Origin: Dysidea avara
Taxonomy: Eukaryota > Porifera > Demospongiae > Dictyoceratida > Dysideidae
Reading direction: 5' to 3'
NCBI RefSeq assembly: GCF_963678975.1
Contig: NC_089272.1
Span: 23,262,200 to 23,326,199 of the forward strand
Length of the DNA: 64,000 nt
The position numbers and the translations under genes were made by a program. Under the pieces are notes generated by a model. It was not told where the DNA came from. It made no database searches and was given only the letters and a program-made list of their open reading frames with translations. Shown here piece by piece: positions 1 to 11,726 of this stretch (its first letter is position 1; the number at the start of each line of letters is the position of its first letter).

Positions 1-841
1 CACTATGGGCCCTACCAAAGAACATACCAGAAGTAGTATAATACTAAAGCTGTCATATAAGGGCACAGCATATACTGGATTATATGGCCCGGATGTTTAT
101 TCTTTCAAGTGGCCTTCAATCCTGTCTTCTACTAAACAAGACCAGCAACTAGACGAGACCAGTGTTTATATATGCGATCAGCTTCAATGATCAACTTCAT
201 CCCTCAGTATTGTACTCTCCTCTCAGCATATTCACAGATTCTAGCTTCTATATAAGAAACATTCTTCATCATTTATAACACTGCACAGGTTATAATTGCT
301 ACTAGCTAGGTGTTCATTTGAGACTTGGCTTTTATTTGATGGCCAAGGCCATTGACACCAATCGTTGGTGTCAAGAAATGCCATCTAAAGCTTTATGGTA
401 ATAACAATAGTGGAGAACTCTTGGTAATAACTTTTTAAATAGCCTTTACTCACCTGGAAAATGTCATTCTAGAGCTCAAGCTGAAAGTCCACTGAAATTG
501 TACTGTACCATTCCTTTTTGTGTTACAGCTTTGCATTCTTGTCCTTGTTGGTATGTTTAACACCATCACTGCACCAAGTTACAGCAAGCTTGAACACATT
601 GGATGATTCTGTATGCACAGCTTTCCTCCAGTTTGGTGATCTCCATCCAACTCCTTCATTACAGCATAGATCACCTGGCCTTTAATTTTTTACAATAAAT
701 TATTACAACCCAAAAATTATTTCTGGAACTCAAGGGTATCCCGTAGCCTTAATGGCACCATTTTGTTTGTGGGATCACTTTACTATTGTACTGTATAGTA
801 TTAATTGTTACAGCTTGAGTGTGTTTATCTATTTTCTCTAG
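1..841. other. No recognisable gene
   Basis: AT-rich sequence with only short ORFs that show no recognisable protein family. From about 700 it is similar to the stretch from about 2035; both lead into exon-like module A, so at least the last 140 bases are part of a dispersed repeat. Nothing else is supported. Confidence 0.5.
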
Positions 842-1189
842 TACTGACAAATTGAACAGTTAGCCACTGAAGGCCACCGCAGTCAATTAGCTCCAACTGC
901 TAAGGTAATTTAAAGGTCATTTGTATTTTACTTGCATTTTATTAATTTTATAGGTGGTGATTTCCATAGCAACAGTGTAGCCACCTGTATAATGTAAGTC
1001 AATTAGGTGTTGTAATATTAATATTACTTAATTGCAGTAGTTTCCTCTAGTAGCCTACTTATAATAGTATGCGTACTTTCTTCTAGGACAAACTGATTAC
1101 CATGGTTCACCATGGTTCATTAGATGCCACCACCACCACCAGTGCTACTGGCTACCATTAAGTGATCGGCATCACCACTGCCATCACTG
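842..1189 (+). other. Exon-like module A, copy 1 (three exon-like blocks)
   Basis: Three short blocks have splice-like borders: 842-904 (after TTTTCTCTAG, before GTAATTTA), 954-993 (before GTAAGTCA) and 1087-1189 (after TTCTTCTAG, before GTATGCC). The same three blocks recur at 2185-2462 and 8747-9099 on the same strand. The third block can be read as DKLITMVH before a stop, and the copy near 9025 reads NKLITIDD in the same frame, so it may descend from a coding exon. In this copy no frame stays open through all three blocks. It is either part of a spliced non-coding transcript or a repeat carrying splice sites. The function is unknown. Confidence 0.5.
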
Positions 1190-1582
1190 GTATGCCAATG
1201 GGTAAAATGTAAGTTGAAGTACACACGTGCACGCATGCATACATGCAAAAGCAAAGCAAAGTCTATGCCAGTTATACAAAACATGGCTATTGCAACCCAG
1301 TGGGATGCCTGTGCACCACTCTGGCACCTGAGCTTTGTGCAGGCAAGTCCTCCTGAGGTAGGCATAGAAACCCACAGGAAAACTGTCCAGATTTCATGGA
1401 GAGAGATTGCTGAACCTGAAGTTCCACAACAACTCCAACTCCACTAAATGAGTCAAGGATATTTTGATCCCTAGTAACAGTAAACACCATTTACCCATTG
1501 TTGACATTACAACTGGGTAAGCTGCTTCCCTTTCACGTGTAAACAATTGATAAATAATTTTTGTGCATAAATTACGTAAGAG

Positions 1583-2014
1583 TATTAAATTTTGTGTATA
1601 TAATTTTCGTGGTTTAATCTTGACGAGCCAGTTTATTTTCTCGAATATCCGCAGGGAGCAAAATTCGTGCTTTAAGGTTGCATTTAAGGTTTACAACTTA
1701 ACAGGTTTGGCTAGCTACTCCATTTACGCTGGCGAACTTATCTGGGACTAAGCAAACCATTTTGTGGAGTTGACTTACCACAAAAGAATCTTGCCTGGAA
1801 TCAGAGGAAGCGGGTTTTAGATACTTGAACGAGACCATCAGTATCTAGCTATTCATGTGGTGAACAGGTGCACGTGTTGTTGTCAACATATTTATGGTAG
1901 CACATAAGGAAAGTGGATTGGTGGCAATGGTTAATAGGTCTGCTCGAGCTGAGACTTGAGTTTCAAAATGGATTAATTTTCGTGCAAACCACGAAATCCA
2001 CAAAAATTTATACA
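1583..2014. mobile_element. Candidate MITE with imperfect terminal inverted repeats
   Basis: The left edge contains ATTAAATTTTGTGTAT and then TTCGTGGTTT. The right edge contains AAACCACGAA and then ATCCACAAAAATTTAT, which is the inverted counterpart. The roughly 430-bp interval codes for nothing recognisable. The ends are imperfect and I could not define a target-site duplication, so the boundaries are approximate. Confidence 0.4.
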
Positions 2015-2184
2015 CTACAAAATTTCTATGCTTACGGTATTACAACTCAAAAATTATTTCTGAAACTCAAGGGTATTGGTATACCATATCCTCAATGGCA
2101 CCATTTTGTTTGTGGGATCACTTTACTATTGTACTGTATAGTATTAATTGTTACAGCTTGAGTGTATTTATCTATTTTCTCTAG

Positions 2185-2462
2185 TTCTGACAAATTGAAC
2201 AGTTAGCCACTGAAGGCCACCACAGTCAACTTTCTAGGTTAATAAAAGGTGGTTCCATATTGACAGTGTAGCCACTAGTATGATGTAAGTCAATTAGGTG
2301 TTGTAATATTAATATTACTTGCAGTAGTTTCCAAGTAGCCCACTTAGAACAGTATAACTGTGTACTGATGTTTGTTTCTTCTAGGACAAGTTGATTACCA
2401 TGGTTCATATGCCACATACTGCCACTACCAGTATATGATCAGCACCACCACTGCCACTGCCA
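2185..2462 (+). other. Exon-like module A, copy 2
   Basis: Close copy of 842-1189. From about 2038 the leader matches the leader of copy 1, including the TTTTCTCTAG acceptor-like site. The intron between blocks 1 and 2 is mostly lost here. Block 2 ends before GTAAGTCA at about 2284. Block 3 is 2385-2462 (after TTTCTTCTAG, before GTAAGC) and reads DKLITMVHMPHTATTSI and then a stop. Same strand as the other copies. Confidence 0.5.
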
Positions 2463-2469
2463 GTAAGCC

Positions 2470-3440
2470 AGTTATTATGGTAGTGCATTTGTAATGTAAA
2501 TTCATTTTTGTCACTCGTCACAATGGCAAAGAATGATGTACTCTTATAGCCAGTTGATCAGGTTTTGAGTGCCTATTGGACACTGCTTAGTTACCAATAG
2601 TGGACTTTTGAATAACTCTTACCCTTCCAACCCACCCATGTATTATATGTCATTTTAAATTTCATTTTGGGTACAAAAAAGTTGTGTGTAGTTTGTTTAT
2701 TAAGGCTTTATAACACAAGTGCTGATACTTGAGTCTGTAGGAGACATGGTCCTACAGCCTGATTTAAAATGTTATATTCAGTAGGTTTGAAAAGTTGCTA
2801 AAAAGTGTTAGGTCTCCTACATCCACTCCCAAACAGGTTGGGCTGATAGTACAGAGTCAATATTATAAATTTTGTAAAATGAAAAACCTTGTGATTTTCT
2901 TTTGTCCTCCAACCTGCTTTGCATGCTGATTTGCCAAACTTAAATCTCATCATTTACAGTATTAGGGATTGTAATGGTTAAACAGTATCAATACTGTGCC
3001 AACAGCTGATACAGAACTACCACTGTTGAGAACTTATGCTGTGTGCTGCAATTCTAGCATACATGATCCAGCCTGTAGCATGGAATATAACTAGTTAAAC
3101 ACAGTTAATGGTTTAGCAGCTTGTGCAAGTTCACGTGCTTTTGAGAAGGCCATAAAACCAGTCCAATAGGCTGAATGAAAAGTTTAAACAGAACATGAAG
3201 CCCTTCATGTTTAATATTCTTGTGTGACTGCATTATAGACACAAGTAAACCGGCTCACCATACATTGCTCACGTAATGCTACCATGTTTTCCACTGCACT
3301 ATACAGCAAAAGCTGTAGGCTCTCTGTGCACTTCTGGAACATAGCAATACTCTACACTAAATTCATAGGGTCCTGTGGAAACATTTTAAATGCATTTCTT
3401 CTCAGTGATAATTGCTTTGATAAAACTTTTTTCAGTTAAA
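2470..3440. other. Intergenic or intronic stretch, nothing seen
   Basis: AT-rich, no ORF with recognisable similarity, no clear repeat structure. I see nothing here that supports a feature. Confidence 0.5.
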
Positions 3441-3443
3441 GAA

Positions 3444-3954
3444 AGTACCGTATGGAGAGAAACTTTGCGCCATTAAAATTTGGCGAATTTGGCGATTGAC
3501 CATGAATTCGCCAAATTTTCCCCATCCAAATATTTTGGTGGCGAAGAAAATAGCAAACCAAGCCTCGAACTAATCAATTTTCTACTCAACCAAGGGATAG
3601 TGGGCCAGGCATTACGCTAGAGCCAAGCCTGCCTCGACTACCTCACTAGGTAGCTAGTTACTGTACACGTGGTATCCTCAAACTTCAACTCGAAACAGGC
3701 ATGACAAGTATAGCGAGTCCTACCATGTTAAGTACGATATTCACTATTCCAGAGGGTGTAGATCTACTGTCTATATAGTATTACCTTTTAGTTGGTAGCT
3801 GATTCCAGGCGCTGAATCGCCTGAGAGGTGTGGCACTCCAGTTCTCACTTTAGGCACATCAATTAGTGATCTAATTAATTCAATACGGCATGCGCTTTGC
3901 TAACAATTCGCCAAATTTTATTTTGCCAACAGTGATATTCCTCCGTACGGTACT
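3444..3954. mobile_element. MITE with terminal inverted repeat AGTACCGTAYGGAG
   Basis: The left end reads AAGTACCGTATGGAGAGAAA and the right end CTCCGTACGGTACT, giving an inverted terminal match of about 14 bp with one mismatch. Just inside both ends lie AATTTGGCGAATT-like motifs and their complement ATTCGCCAAATTTT. The core is about 510 bp, contains no transposase, and is somewhat less AT-rich than its surroundings. This is the architecture of a non-autonomous DNA transposon. The superfamily is not determined. Confidence 0.7.
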
Positions 3955-4044
3955 AGAATTTCAATAAAATTTCATCATGAATGGTAGCAGAGAATCACTA
4001 CCATTAGGGTTAACTTTTTAAATGAATTTTTAATTCTGTTACAG

Positions 4045-4186
4045 ATCACAACTACTGATACAGTATAGTGGTGAGTTAGCCTCGGCTACTACTGTTCAAC
4101 CTACCACCAGAGAGTGCCGCCACTATACCATGTGATAGATTATTGAAAGGGGCTGCCACCAATATAATGTTCATCTACTACACAAG
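4045..4186 (+). other. Exon-like module B, copy 1 (degenerate)
   Basis: Begins after the acceptor-like TTTTAATTCTGTTACAG and ends before the donor-like GTATTG, after CTACTACACAAG. The frame that is open in copies 2 and 3 is broken here by TAG and TGA near the start, so this copy is not coding as it stands. It shares its start (CTGATACAGTAT) and its 3' end with the copies at 4673 and 20964. Confidence 0.5.
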
Positions 4187-4672
4187 GTATTGTATAAGCC
4201 TGCCATTACATGAGCTATATATATTTGTCTGACAATGTGGAAGCAACATTACTGTAAAGGTGCTTGTTGTGTCGTGGCAACGATGGCAGTCCATTTTCTA
4301 GTAAAGTATAAAGAACCAATACCTGGCCTTAGCACTCCAGTCAAGATAACTCACCAGTATAGGTGGTGAAGGACATGCACTTAGTCTTAATCTAGCAAGG
4401 AACTTGTGCTTAGTGATATCTGATTAAGTAGCACATGGTCAACCACCACGTTTCTTAGCAATTAGTACTAAGAGACTTGTGTTGGAGTCTCTTTGTGATA
4501 TAGAAACTTCTATTTTATAATATCTTACTTGTGTGCAATTCCTGCAAGATGTTCCAGTCTTGCAATAGTTTTTCTTAGCATTTTTACATGTGCTGGTTTA
4601 AGTTTAATGGTTGAATGTGTATGCTGCTGAATTCTATATCAGTACTGTGTACCAACTTTTATTCTGTTACAG

Positions 4673-4821
4673 GTCACATCTGCTGATACAGTATATTGCC
4701 AGCCAAGGGAACCAACCTTGACCACTACTACACAAAAGATTGGAGGGCCAGGCCAGAGAGTGCAGCCACTATACCAATTAACAGATTGGAATTGCATAAC
4801 CTGCAATATCTACTACACAAG
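4673..4821 (+). other. Exon-like module B, copy 2 (open frame throughout)
   Basis: A 149-bp block between TTTTATTCTGTTACAG and GTATAC. One frame is open across the whole block and starts VTSADTVYCQPREPTLTTTT. The copy at 20964-21098 is open in the matching frame and starts ISSTDTV. Keeping the frame open in two diverged copies is mild evidence for a coding exon. I do not recognise a protein family. No start codon or flanking coding exon was identified. Confidence 0.45.
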
Positions 4822-4849
4822 GTATACCCGTAGCATAAGCCTGTCTTCA

Positions 4850-6170
4850 CATGAACTATATGTTTTGTCTGACAATGTGTATCCTAAATAGACAAATATA
4901 TGCCAAAGGGCAGAATATTTATAATGCCACTACCTTCACATCTAATTCGCACCCTAGATACATGTGTTTATTGTTTCATTATGTATATACTTGGAAAGAT
5001 TACGGATCAAAGAATAGTCCATAAGTTGTGTATCTGCAGGTATATAGACAACCTCTCTTGTTTTGATATTCCTTGTTTCACTATATTTAAAAAAAAAAAT
5101 TCTTTGATCCCTATTCCAACTAAAAGGTTTTACTTCTTCCTGTTTGATTACTTTTTATAACTGACTAATGAACTTGTGCATGCCACATCAAAAGAAAGAA
5201 TGGCACCAAGCATCCTATAATTGTGCATCTAAACACATTCCTCACTGAAAAGTGTAGTGGCTATGTTCTGCCCATCAGACAGCAATACAAATAATGAACA
5301 GTACGAGAAGTGTCTCTGCAATCATTACAGAAAATATGGGTGATATGCTTAATAGCTACCACCACAGCCACAGCAAAACTGTATAACACTACTGTGAATT
5401 GACATCTTGCATTGTCAGCAAAAGAACTGAAATACAAAGGAGGACTAAGGTAAGTCCATAATACATGTTCATGTTTAGAAGAACGCACTTCTCAGGACAA
5501 AACAACATTAAACAGTGAAAAATTCAAGCCTATAGCCTCATGCATTGTCGAGTTATGCTTGGCTGAAGTTAAACAGTAAGAATAGAGACCTTTAAAATTA
5601 CTTGTCGGAAGGTTGCTCTGAAGGCATTTTTTGGGCTTGATTATGCTTGACCAATAATACTGCCAAGCTGTATTGAAGGAAAACTGAGGCTATTTTTTCA
5701 GGTGAATTTGAAAGACAAGAAAGCCCAAGACTGCATGATCATACAGCACTACCATACTGTATGATGATGACATTTTAAAGATTTCATCATTTGATTCAAT
5801 AGGAGTGGTGGACAGGGATGGGAGGAAGTGTGAGAGATTATCTACTAAATGAAAGAGAAAGCTTAGGGAAAAAATAGGCCAAATTGTGGGATATTTAGGT
5901 CTCAAAGTTAGCTAAATGAAAGGAAATTCATAGTTTTATTCAACACCACGGAGCTGTCCAACTACATGCAAACAGCCATCTCCAGGTTGGCCAGAGGCCC
6001 CAGACCACTTGTGCAGCAAAAATAGATTGTTCAAGTCTGCTAACAGTAAAAGTTGATAAGCATCATTGACTCTTTACCATTTGCACAGCCCTGTCTGTCT
6101 CTCCATTTGATCAGGGAAGTTTGGGCTATTTGTTACGTGATGTGCAGGAACCCATGCACATGGTTAACCA
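4850..6170. other. No recognisable gene
   Basis: Low-complexity and AT-rich sequence. Short ORFs on both strands show no family features. From about 4880 to 4930 the sequence following module B copy 2 (ACAAATATATGCC, GGGCAGAA) is also found after copy 3 near 21150, so the repeat unit extends beyond the exon-like block. Confidence 0.45.
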
Positions 6171-6171
6171 T

Positions 6172-7040
6172 TTGGGGTAGTGCTATAAAAGCCGAAATGG
6201 AATGGAACAGAATGAAACCAACTGGGGCACGCACTAATTAAGTAGAAAAAATGTTTGGAATGGATTTTGCACCGTTTCTAACTGCCACATAGTGTGCTAG
6301 AGTTTGTTTCCTTCTACTTATAGGCATGCTAGAAATCGTGCTCTTGGCGTTTCTATTTAATGTTCACCACATGGCATTGTTGTAGAATTACTTCCTTAAT
6401 TATCATTCTAAAAGGTAGACTACTGTACGTAGTACTTTTATGTTATAGTTGTGTCCAAGTCTTTAGTAACAGTGAGGATGGTTTTCTGAAGTCTGCCAGC
6501 ATTGGCAATTATTTATGAGAGTGTTAATCACAGTGTATGTTAGTGGCTGTGAATCATATGCTTACAGTGCTTAAATAATACAACAGGTTAAATGATAGTT
6601 TTTCAGTGTAGGTGATTGCAAAATGCATTGTTGCAGTGGGCATTAAATAGAAACTTCAAGCAAGCAATTTCTAGCATGCCTACACAAGCAGATGAAACTA
6701 ACTTCAGCTCACTTTGTGATAGTAAGAAATGGTGTACAATCTGCAAAAATGGTTTATTACAGTGGAACCTCAGTTATCCGGACCCCACTTACCCTTAACC
6801 AAACTATGGAACTGACTGCTCTGTTAGAGTAGTGACTGTTCTATTAGGGTAGTTGATAATACTGAGTATTTTAAAATGCCCTTTATGCTATTTTAAGGTT
6901 ATTTATACACAGTTTCAGAGATATATGGACTTTTCAGACTTATGGACCACCCCTGTTCCAAGGGGTTCAGATAACTGAGGTTCCACTGTAACTTGATGCA
7001 TGCCCCCACTCCATTCCGTTCTGGCTTTTAGCACTTCCCA
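6172..7040. mobile_element. Candidate non-autonomous DNA transposon with inverted ends
   Basis: The left edge (GTAGTGCTATAAAAGCCGAA then ATGGAATGGAACAG) matches the inverted right edge (CTCCATTCCGTTCTGGC then TTTTAGCACTTCCC) over roughly 30 bp with mismatches. No transposase is visible in the 870-bp interior. A smaller pogo-like MITE (6760-6988) lies inside, close to the right end. I could not define a target-site duplication. Confidence 0.45.
6760..6988. mobile_element. pogo/Tigger-like MITE, TA target-site duplication
   Basis: Begins CAGTGGAACCTCAGTTATC and ends with the exact inverse GATAACTGAGGTTCCACTG. Both sides are flanked by TA (6758-6759 and 6989-6990). A 19-bp terminal repeat starting CAGTGGAACCTC with TA duplications is characteristic of pogo-type Tc1/mariner elements. 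At 229 bp with no ORF it is non-autonomous. The motif GACTGCTCTGTTAGAGTA occurs inside near 6812. Confidence 0.85.
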
Positions 7041-7239
7041 ACAGTTTGGATTCGAATGAATCATAATGCATCCTAATGATTGACACTGTCATGCCTGACA
7101 AAATAGATTTGGTATGTTGGATCGCTGTTGATAATAATGTGTTAATATATATAGATCTAGCACTGTCAATATGTCTTGAATAGTTAAATCAATATAAGTA
7201 AATTGAACCTTTACAATATCAGTTGCCACTTTCTGTCAT

Positions 7240-7960
7240 GCTAGGGATGGGAATGGTAAACAGTGCTCAAGTTCTAGCTATGTATGATACAAAATTTGTA
7301 TTAGCAGATGCATCTTAATTGGGGGCTACTGTATCTTGCTTCTTGGGTGCAGCCAGATGGAAGTTACCAACTAGTGGGATATGTTTCAAGAGCTCTCTCT
7401 AACTCAGAAGAATCTGAAGAGACGTTTTGGCTGATACCTGGGCATGTGATCATTATAACACTTACCTCACCTGCAATAAGTTTTGATTTTAAATCTTTAC
7501 CTAGTTTTCTGGAAGCTTCAAAATCTACTGCCACAAAAAAATGCTTCAGGATGAACTCCAGCTTCTTTACCAAGCATTGTTGATGCTAATCTTACAGAGT
7601 ATTCCAGTAAAAATGCCTAAACAGATTAAACCAGCTCAACAACAAGCTCACAACTGATGAAGACAGTTGGCCAGATAAACTTTTAGTTAGTGATGGCTTA
7701 AGTTGCTAGTAAACTGTTGGCTCAATTGCCTTTTTTCAGATGTATAGATGAATCAGAATAGTCAGTCCAGCATCCTTATACAGTTGGATGTCCTTAATCA
7801 ATTACACAGTGCCCACTATTTTATGGGATACAGAAGTATTGTCAGAGAGCTCAGGAGTCAGTATAGTTTCATCAATTGGCAGACAATACAGTGCACAACT
7901 GTGCCAAATGTTGTAAAAACAGATACCAACCTCTAGAGGAACTGAGCATGTAATTGCTAC
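7240..7960 (+). pseudogene. Decayed Ty3/gypsy retrotransposon fragment (RNase H to integrase zinc-binding region)
   Basis: Around 7290-7320 the plus strand reads KFVLADAS, then a stop, then LGA. After a frameshift it reads QPDGSYQLVGYVSRALSNSE, which is the tethered RNase H region of Ty3/gypsy polyproteins. At about 7768-7900 LNQLHSAH followed by a CTTVPNVVK-like segment resembles the zinc-binding start of integrase. The RNase H stretch then drifts into non-homologous sequence. Several stops and frame changes make this a dead fragment. No LTRs were recognised. Confidence 0.7.
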
Positions 7961-8269
7961 TTTAGCTGTCTGTTAAATAAGACTCAAATCTCCTAAATTG
8001 CTTTTAATGGTATCAGCAGAATTAGGGAAGAACTTGCCAAAGTGATTAGCCATTCCTAGGATAAATTTGTTAAAAAGTGGTGATTGTATTCAATAGCGTA
8101 TTTTGTTATTGAGGCTATGCAACCCAAGTGAGTTTCAGTCAAGCATTACAGCCATTCGTAATGACTGTATTCCATGGTACAGCGCAAGTCATAGCACTCC
8201 AGTAGCGCTCCAATAGTTGGCATATATACCACAGTTAAACACATTATCTTGACCTGTTTATACCAGTGA

Positions 8270-8505
8270 TGCAGCACTAGTATTGTGGTTATTGTAGCAC
8301 TAGTATTGTGGTTATTGTAGTACTAGTATTGTGGTTATTGTAGCACTAGTATTGTGGTTATTGTAGTACTAGTATTGTGGTTATTGTAGCACTGGTATTG
8401 TGGTTATTGTAGCACTAGTATTGTGGTTATTGTAGCACTAGTATTGTGGTTATTGTAGCACTAGTATTGTGGTTATTGTAGCACTAGTATTGTGGTTATT
8501 GTAGC
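8270..8505. repeat. 23-bp minisatellite, about 10 copies
   Basis: Tandem copies of TAGCACTAGTATTGTGGTTA + TTG. The units are almost identical; a few carry TAGTAC instead of TAGCAC or CACTGG instead of CACTAG. The near identity suggests recent expansion. Confidence 0.95.
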
Positions 8506-8746
8506 AGACTTTGTGAAGTTTGTGGTGGCAAAAATTAGTAGTGTTGTTTTTAATGTAAATACTCATTTTAGCGCTGAACACTTCAATAATTAACATTTTG
8601 TGGCTGGCACCTGTTAAATATAAAGTGCTTTGACACATTATACGACTCTTCCATAATGACACTTTTTGATGTACAATGTTTAGTGACAACCATTATTATT
8701 ATTGTATAATACTAACTGTTATAATTTATTTTTATCTATTTTCTAG

Positions 8747-9099
8747 AACTGTCAAATGTTTGGAATTTCCCTAAGAGCCGCCATAATAATTCATTAGCTC
8801 TAACTACTTAGGTAATTTAAACTACACCTACATTTTGTATTTTATCAACTTTCTAGGTTAATTATGAACATGAAACAATGGCCAAACAGCATAGCCACTT
8901 CAACAATGTAAGTCAGTTACTGTACGTAGGTGTTGTAATATGAATACTACTTACTGCAGTTTCCAAGTGAACTACGTAGAATAGTAACAGTGTATACTGT
9001 TGTTTGTTTCTTTTTTTCATGTAGAACAAACTGATTACCATTGATGATATAAATATCAGCCTACTGCCACCATTACGCGATCAGTTCCAAATTGTTAAG
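8747..9099 (+). other. Exon-like module A, copy 3
   Basis: Blocks at 8747-8811 (after TTTTCTAG, before GTAATTTA), 8857-8907 (after ACTTTCTAG, before GTAAGTCA) and 9025-9099 (after TTTTTCATGTAG, before GTAAAATA). This is the most diverged copy of module A, yet the splice borders are conserved. The third block is open throughout, starting NKLITIDDINISLLPPLRDQ. The second block is open as VNYEHETMAKQHSHFNN, but the first has no frame that joins them cleanly. Confidence 0.5.
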
Positions 9100-9104
9100 G
9101 TAAA

Positions 9105-10030
9105 ATATACAGGGTACATGTTTGATACTCTATCTTCATTTCTCATTAATGCATTCCTGAGCTCAGTTAGGAGCGCTACTGTATATGACATTTGTATACT
9201 ATACCTGTAGTGATCAAAAGTGCCATACTGTGGTACATATACCATGCTTTGTGGTTACACTTGCCATATTACAGTGCAATTTCACACATTTCACGAAACC
9301 CTTACCTAAATAATGAGCAGGTCTCTAATACTTAAATCTCCGACCCTAATGGCACTCCCTTCCACCCACACGTCTCTATGGAAAACAAGTTAGAAGAAAA
9401 GCATAAAAAGGGAACAAGAAAAAATTTACCTACAGAAAAGACACCTAAAAGAACCTGCAGAAGCCCATGGAATGTTAGTGAACTGGTAGATGCCCCTCTG
9501 CAACAGCAAGATCTATTGCCGGGGCACGCCAACGTGCTTAGAGCGTGATCGAGAACCACGGATGCACATGATGGAGGGGCGAAGCAAGGAGAACCCCAAA
9601 CTGGAATGGAGCCAGCCCATCACCACTGAATTGGGGAACTCCACTTCTCACTAAGTAATTGAGCCAACGCTTATAGGTGGTTCACCTAAATCACCTGAGC
9701 TGCTAAAAGAATTTTCAGTGTGTCTCCTTCGTGAATGACTCATGGGTGTGGCACCACTAAAAACTCTGAAATGTCTGATCCATCAATGATTTCTTTGTAT
9801 ACAGTTAATCTACAGTCATTTCATCTACTGGGTATAGAATATACCAGTTATAACACAATTACTCAGGATATGGCTAAAATATATGCACAACTTTCTCAAC
9901 CTCTGAAATATACGTACTCTTCTTTGATCACACATATGCATATTTATAGAACTTTGCGTGGGCAAGATCAAAGGAAAAAGTGTACTTTAAATTTCATAAA
10001 GTACACTCTCAGCTGGCCAACTGCTTCATC
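9105..10030. other. Unassigned stretch
   Basis: 9310-9620 is richer in G+C than the surroundings and has no continuous ORF of recognisable origin. 9735-10030 carries a plus-strand ORF with no family similarity; its 3' part runs into the palindrome at 10033 and so is partly made of repeat. I see no supportable gene. Confidence 0.4.
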
Positions 10031-10032
10031 GA

Positions 10033-10119
10033 CCACAAAGAGTGCTTTATTGCACCACAAAGAGTGCTTTATTCATTCAATAAAGCACTCTTTGCGGTGC
10101 AATAAAGCACTCTTTGTGG
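10033..10119. repeat. Near-perfect palindrome built from AATAAAGCACTCTTTG
   Basis: Two inverted copies of a composite arm, each containing the CAAAGAGTGCTTTATT word twice, flank a CATTC loop. The same word in the CAATAAAGCACTCTTTG orientation occurs again at about 10120-10140, followed by a shortened AATAAAGCAC. The sequence could form a long hairpin on either strand. Further small hairpins (GTAGGCTAATAGCCTAC, near 10170) follow. Confidence 0.8.
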
Positions 10120-10621
10120 GCAATAAAGCACTCTTTGCAGGCAATAAAGCACAGTTGCCCTCGTGCCTTAGTGTAGGCTAATAGCCTACGGGGCTTGCGC
10201 CAGTACAACTAATCACCCAGCCGGTGAAGGCTGATAGCCTCGCCGTGCTGAGTAATCAATCACCCCAGCCAATACGAGTTCCACCACTGGATTGCTTTTA
10301 TAGACATACCTAAATGCTTTGATGATGGGTGGGAGAAGATAACATTGCTGTTACGTTTGTTAATGTAAACGGACAAGTCCTGGAGATATCACGGAAATAC
10401 TTCACCATGTGACTCACAATAGAATCGATTGTGGGTTGCAAGCAAAACCTGCCAAAAGACGCAATGAATGTCTACAATTCCAAACTATGGTGAAATACGC
10501 GTGAGTTACTTTGTTAAACTAGTTTTTGTGCATTCAGGCTGCTAATAGTTCATGCAACGCTTGTTAATTACGAGTCCTAGTGTATGGTGAAGCTACACGA
10601 CTAGAAAGTTCCATAAATCAT

Positions 10622-10718
10622 TTAAAGCATAGCCTTGCTCGTGCTATATGAAAAATAAAGTACTCGGCCGCGCTCCTCATACTTCATTTTTCATATAGCA
10701 CTCGCGGCTATGCTTTAA
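10622..10718. repeat. Inverted repeat (hairpin) with about 37-bp arms
   Basis: TTAAAGCATAGCC and TGCTATATGAAAAATAAAGT on the left are matched by ACTTCATTTTTCATATAGCA and GGCTATGCTTTAA on the right, around a GC-rich loop (CTCGGCCGCGCTCC). It may be a tiny MITE or the end of a larger element. Confidence 0.75.
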
Positions 10719-11006
10719 CATATACATATAGTAAATAATAACCTTCTCTTTGCTTCGGAGTTAGTTGTTGAACTTTGTATTAGAATACACGTCTGGTGTA
10801 CTGGAACATTTGCGTGTTATCTAATCCAAACAGCTGCATATTTTGACTATAATTCTTGTGTAGCTAGTTATTGTTGTGATGGGTACAAAAAGTACTGTAT
10901 AGTGTAATGTTCTTTGAAGTCATGTATAATGTACATTATTTGTGTTACAGTTAGCATACTACATGCTAAAAAATAGCAAATGTAATTGTATTTGTTCTCT
11001 TTACAG

Positions 11007-11212
11007 CCATTACTGATATTCTCCTCAATCACCTGGGAAGGCTTCAATGTACTATGATTAGTTTTCCACAGCCACCAAGAAGAACATGTACTTTAATGCC
11101 ACCAAGGTGATTAAAAGAGACCGTATACTCTAATGTGAATTTTACATTGTTTTGTCTAGGTACTATCATACTATGGCAAATCCCACATTGACAGCGAAGC
11201 CACTTTTGCAAT
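11007..11212 (+). other. Exon-like module C (two blocks)
   Basis: Block 1 is 11007-11106 (after TTCTCTTTACAG, before GTGATT) and has an open frame starting ITDILLNHLGRLQCTMISFP. Block 2 is 11160-11212 (after TTTTGTCTAG, before GTAAGTAA). Block 2 resembles block 2 of module A: a GTGTAGCCAC/GCGAAGCCAC core followed by AATGTAAGT. Same strand as modules A and B. It may belong to the same spliced unit. No protein family is recognised. Confidence 0.45.
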
Positions 11213-11726
11213 GTAAGTAAATGCTTGTAGTATAAACATTGTGATTAAAAATGGTTAAGCTAAAAGTATGGCTCCATTAATTTTGATGTTAAGTGTTCTG
11301 TATGTGGAGTTGTTGATGTATACTAGTTAGGATACCATATAAAACATAACGTAATTTGTTTAGCACATATCCTTTTACATCTGTACAAATAGTCTACATA
11401 TCTGACCATAAATCAGTTTGCTCAGACATAGTAACTTAGCTATCAAAAGAGGGATGTAGCCTAAAGAATACAGTTTATCTGTTCAGCTTATGGCTTGTAC
11501 TGCTAATCATAACTACCACCTGGTTGCTAGGTGACACTACATTCTAATAACCCAAGGGGGTGGCCATGAATGTTCTAGGCCTACTCCCATTCAATTGCAA
11601 CAGTTGTTAGCTCACAACAACAGCCACCAATGGTGTGTACAATTGATACAAACATTGATGACATTGATTTAATTAGTACATTCTGACTCTTGATTGAAAT
11701 GTCCTACCTTGTCCTACCATGACCAG

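Noticed and set aside
8270-8505. Possible CRISPR-like array of short repeats
   Set aside because: The units are contiguous 23-mers with no spacers, and the context is eukaryotic. It is a minisatellite.
9735-10181. 148-codon plus-strand ORF
   Set aside because: No recognisable family, and its last third is formed by the AATAAAGCACTCTTTG palindrome. Not supportable as a gene.
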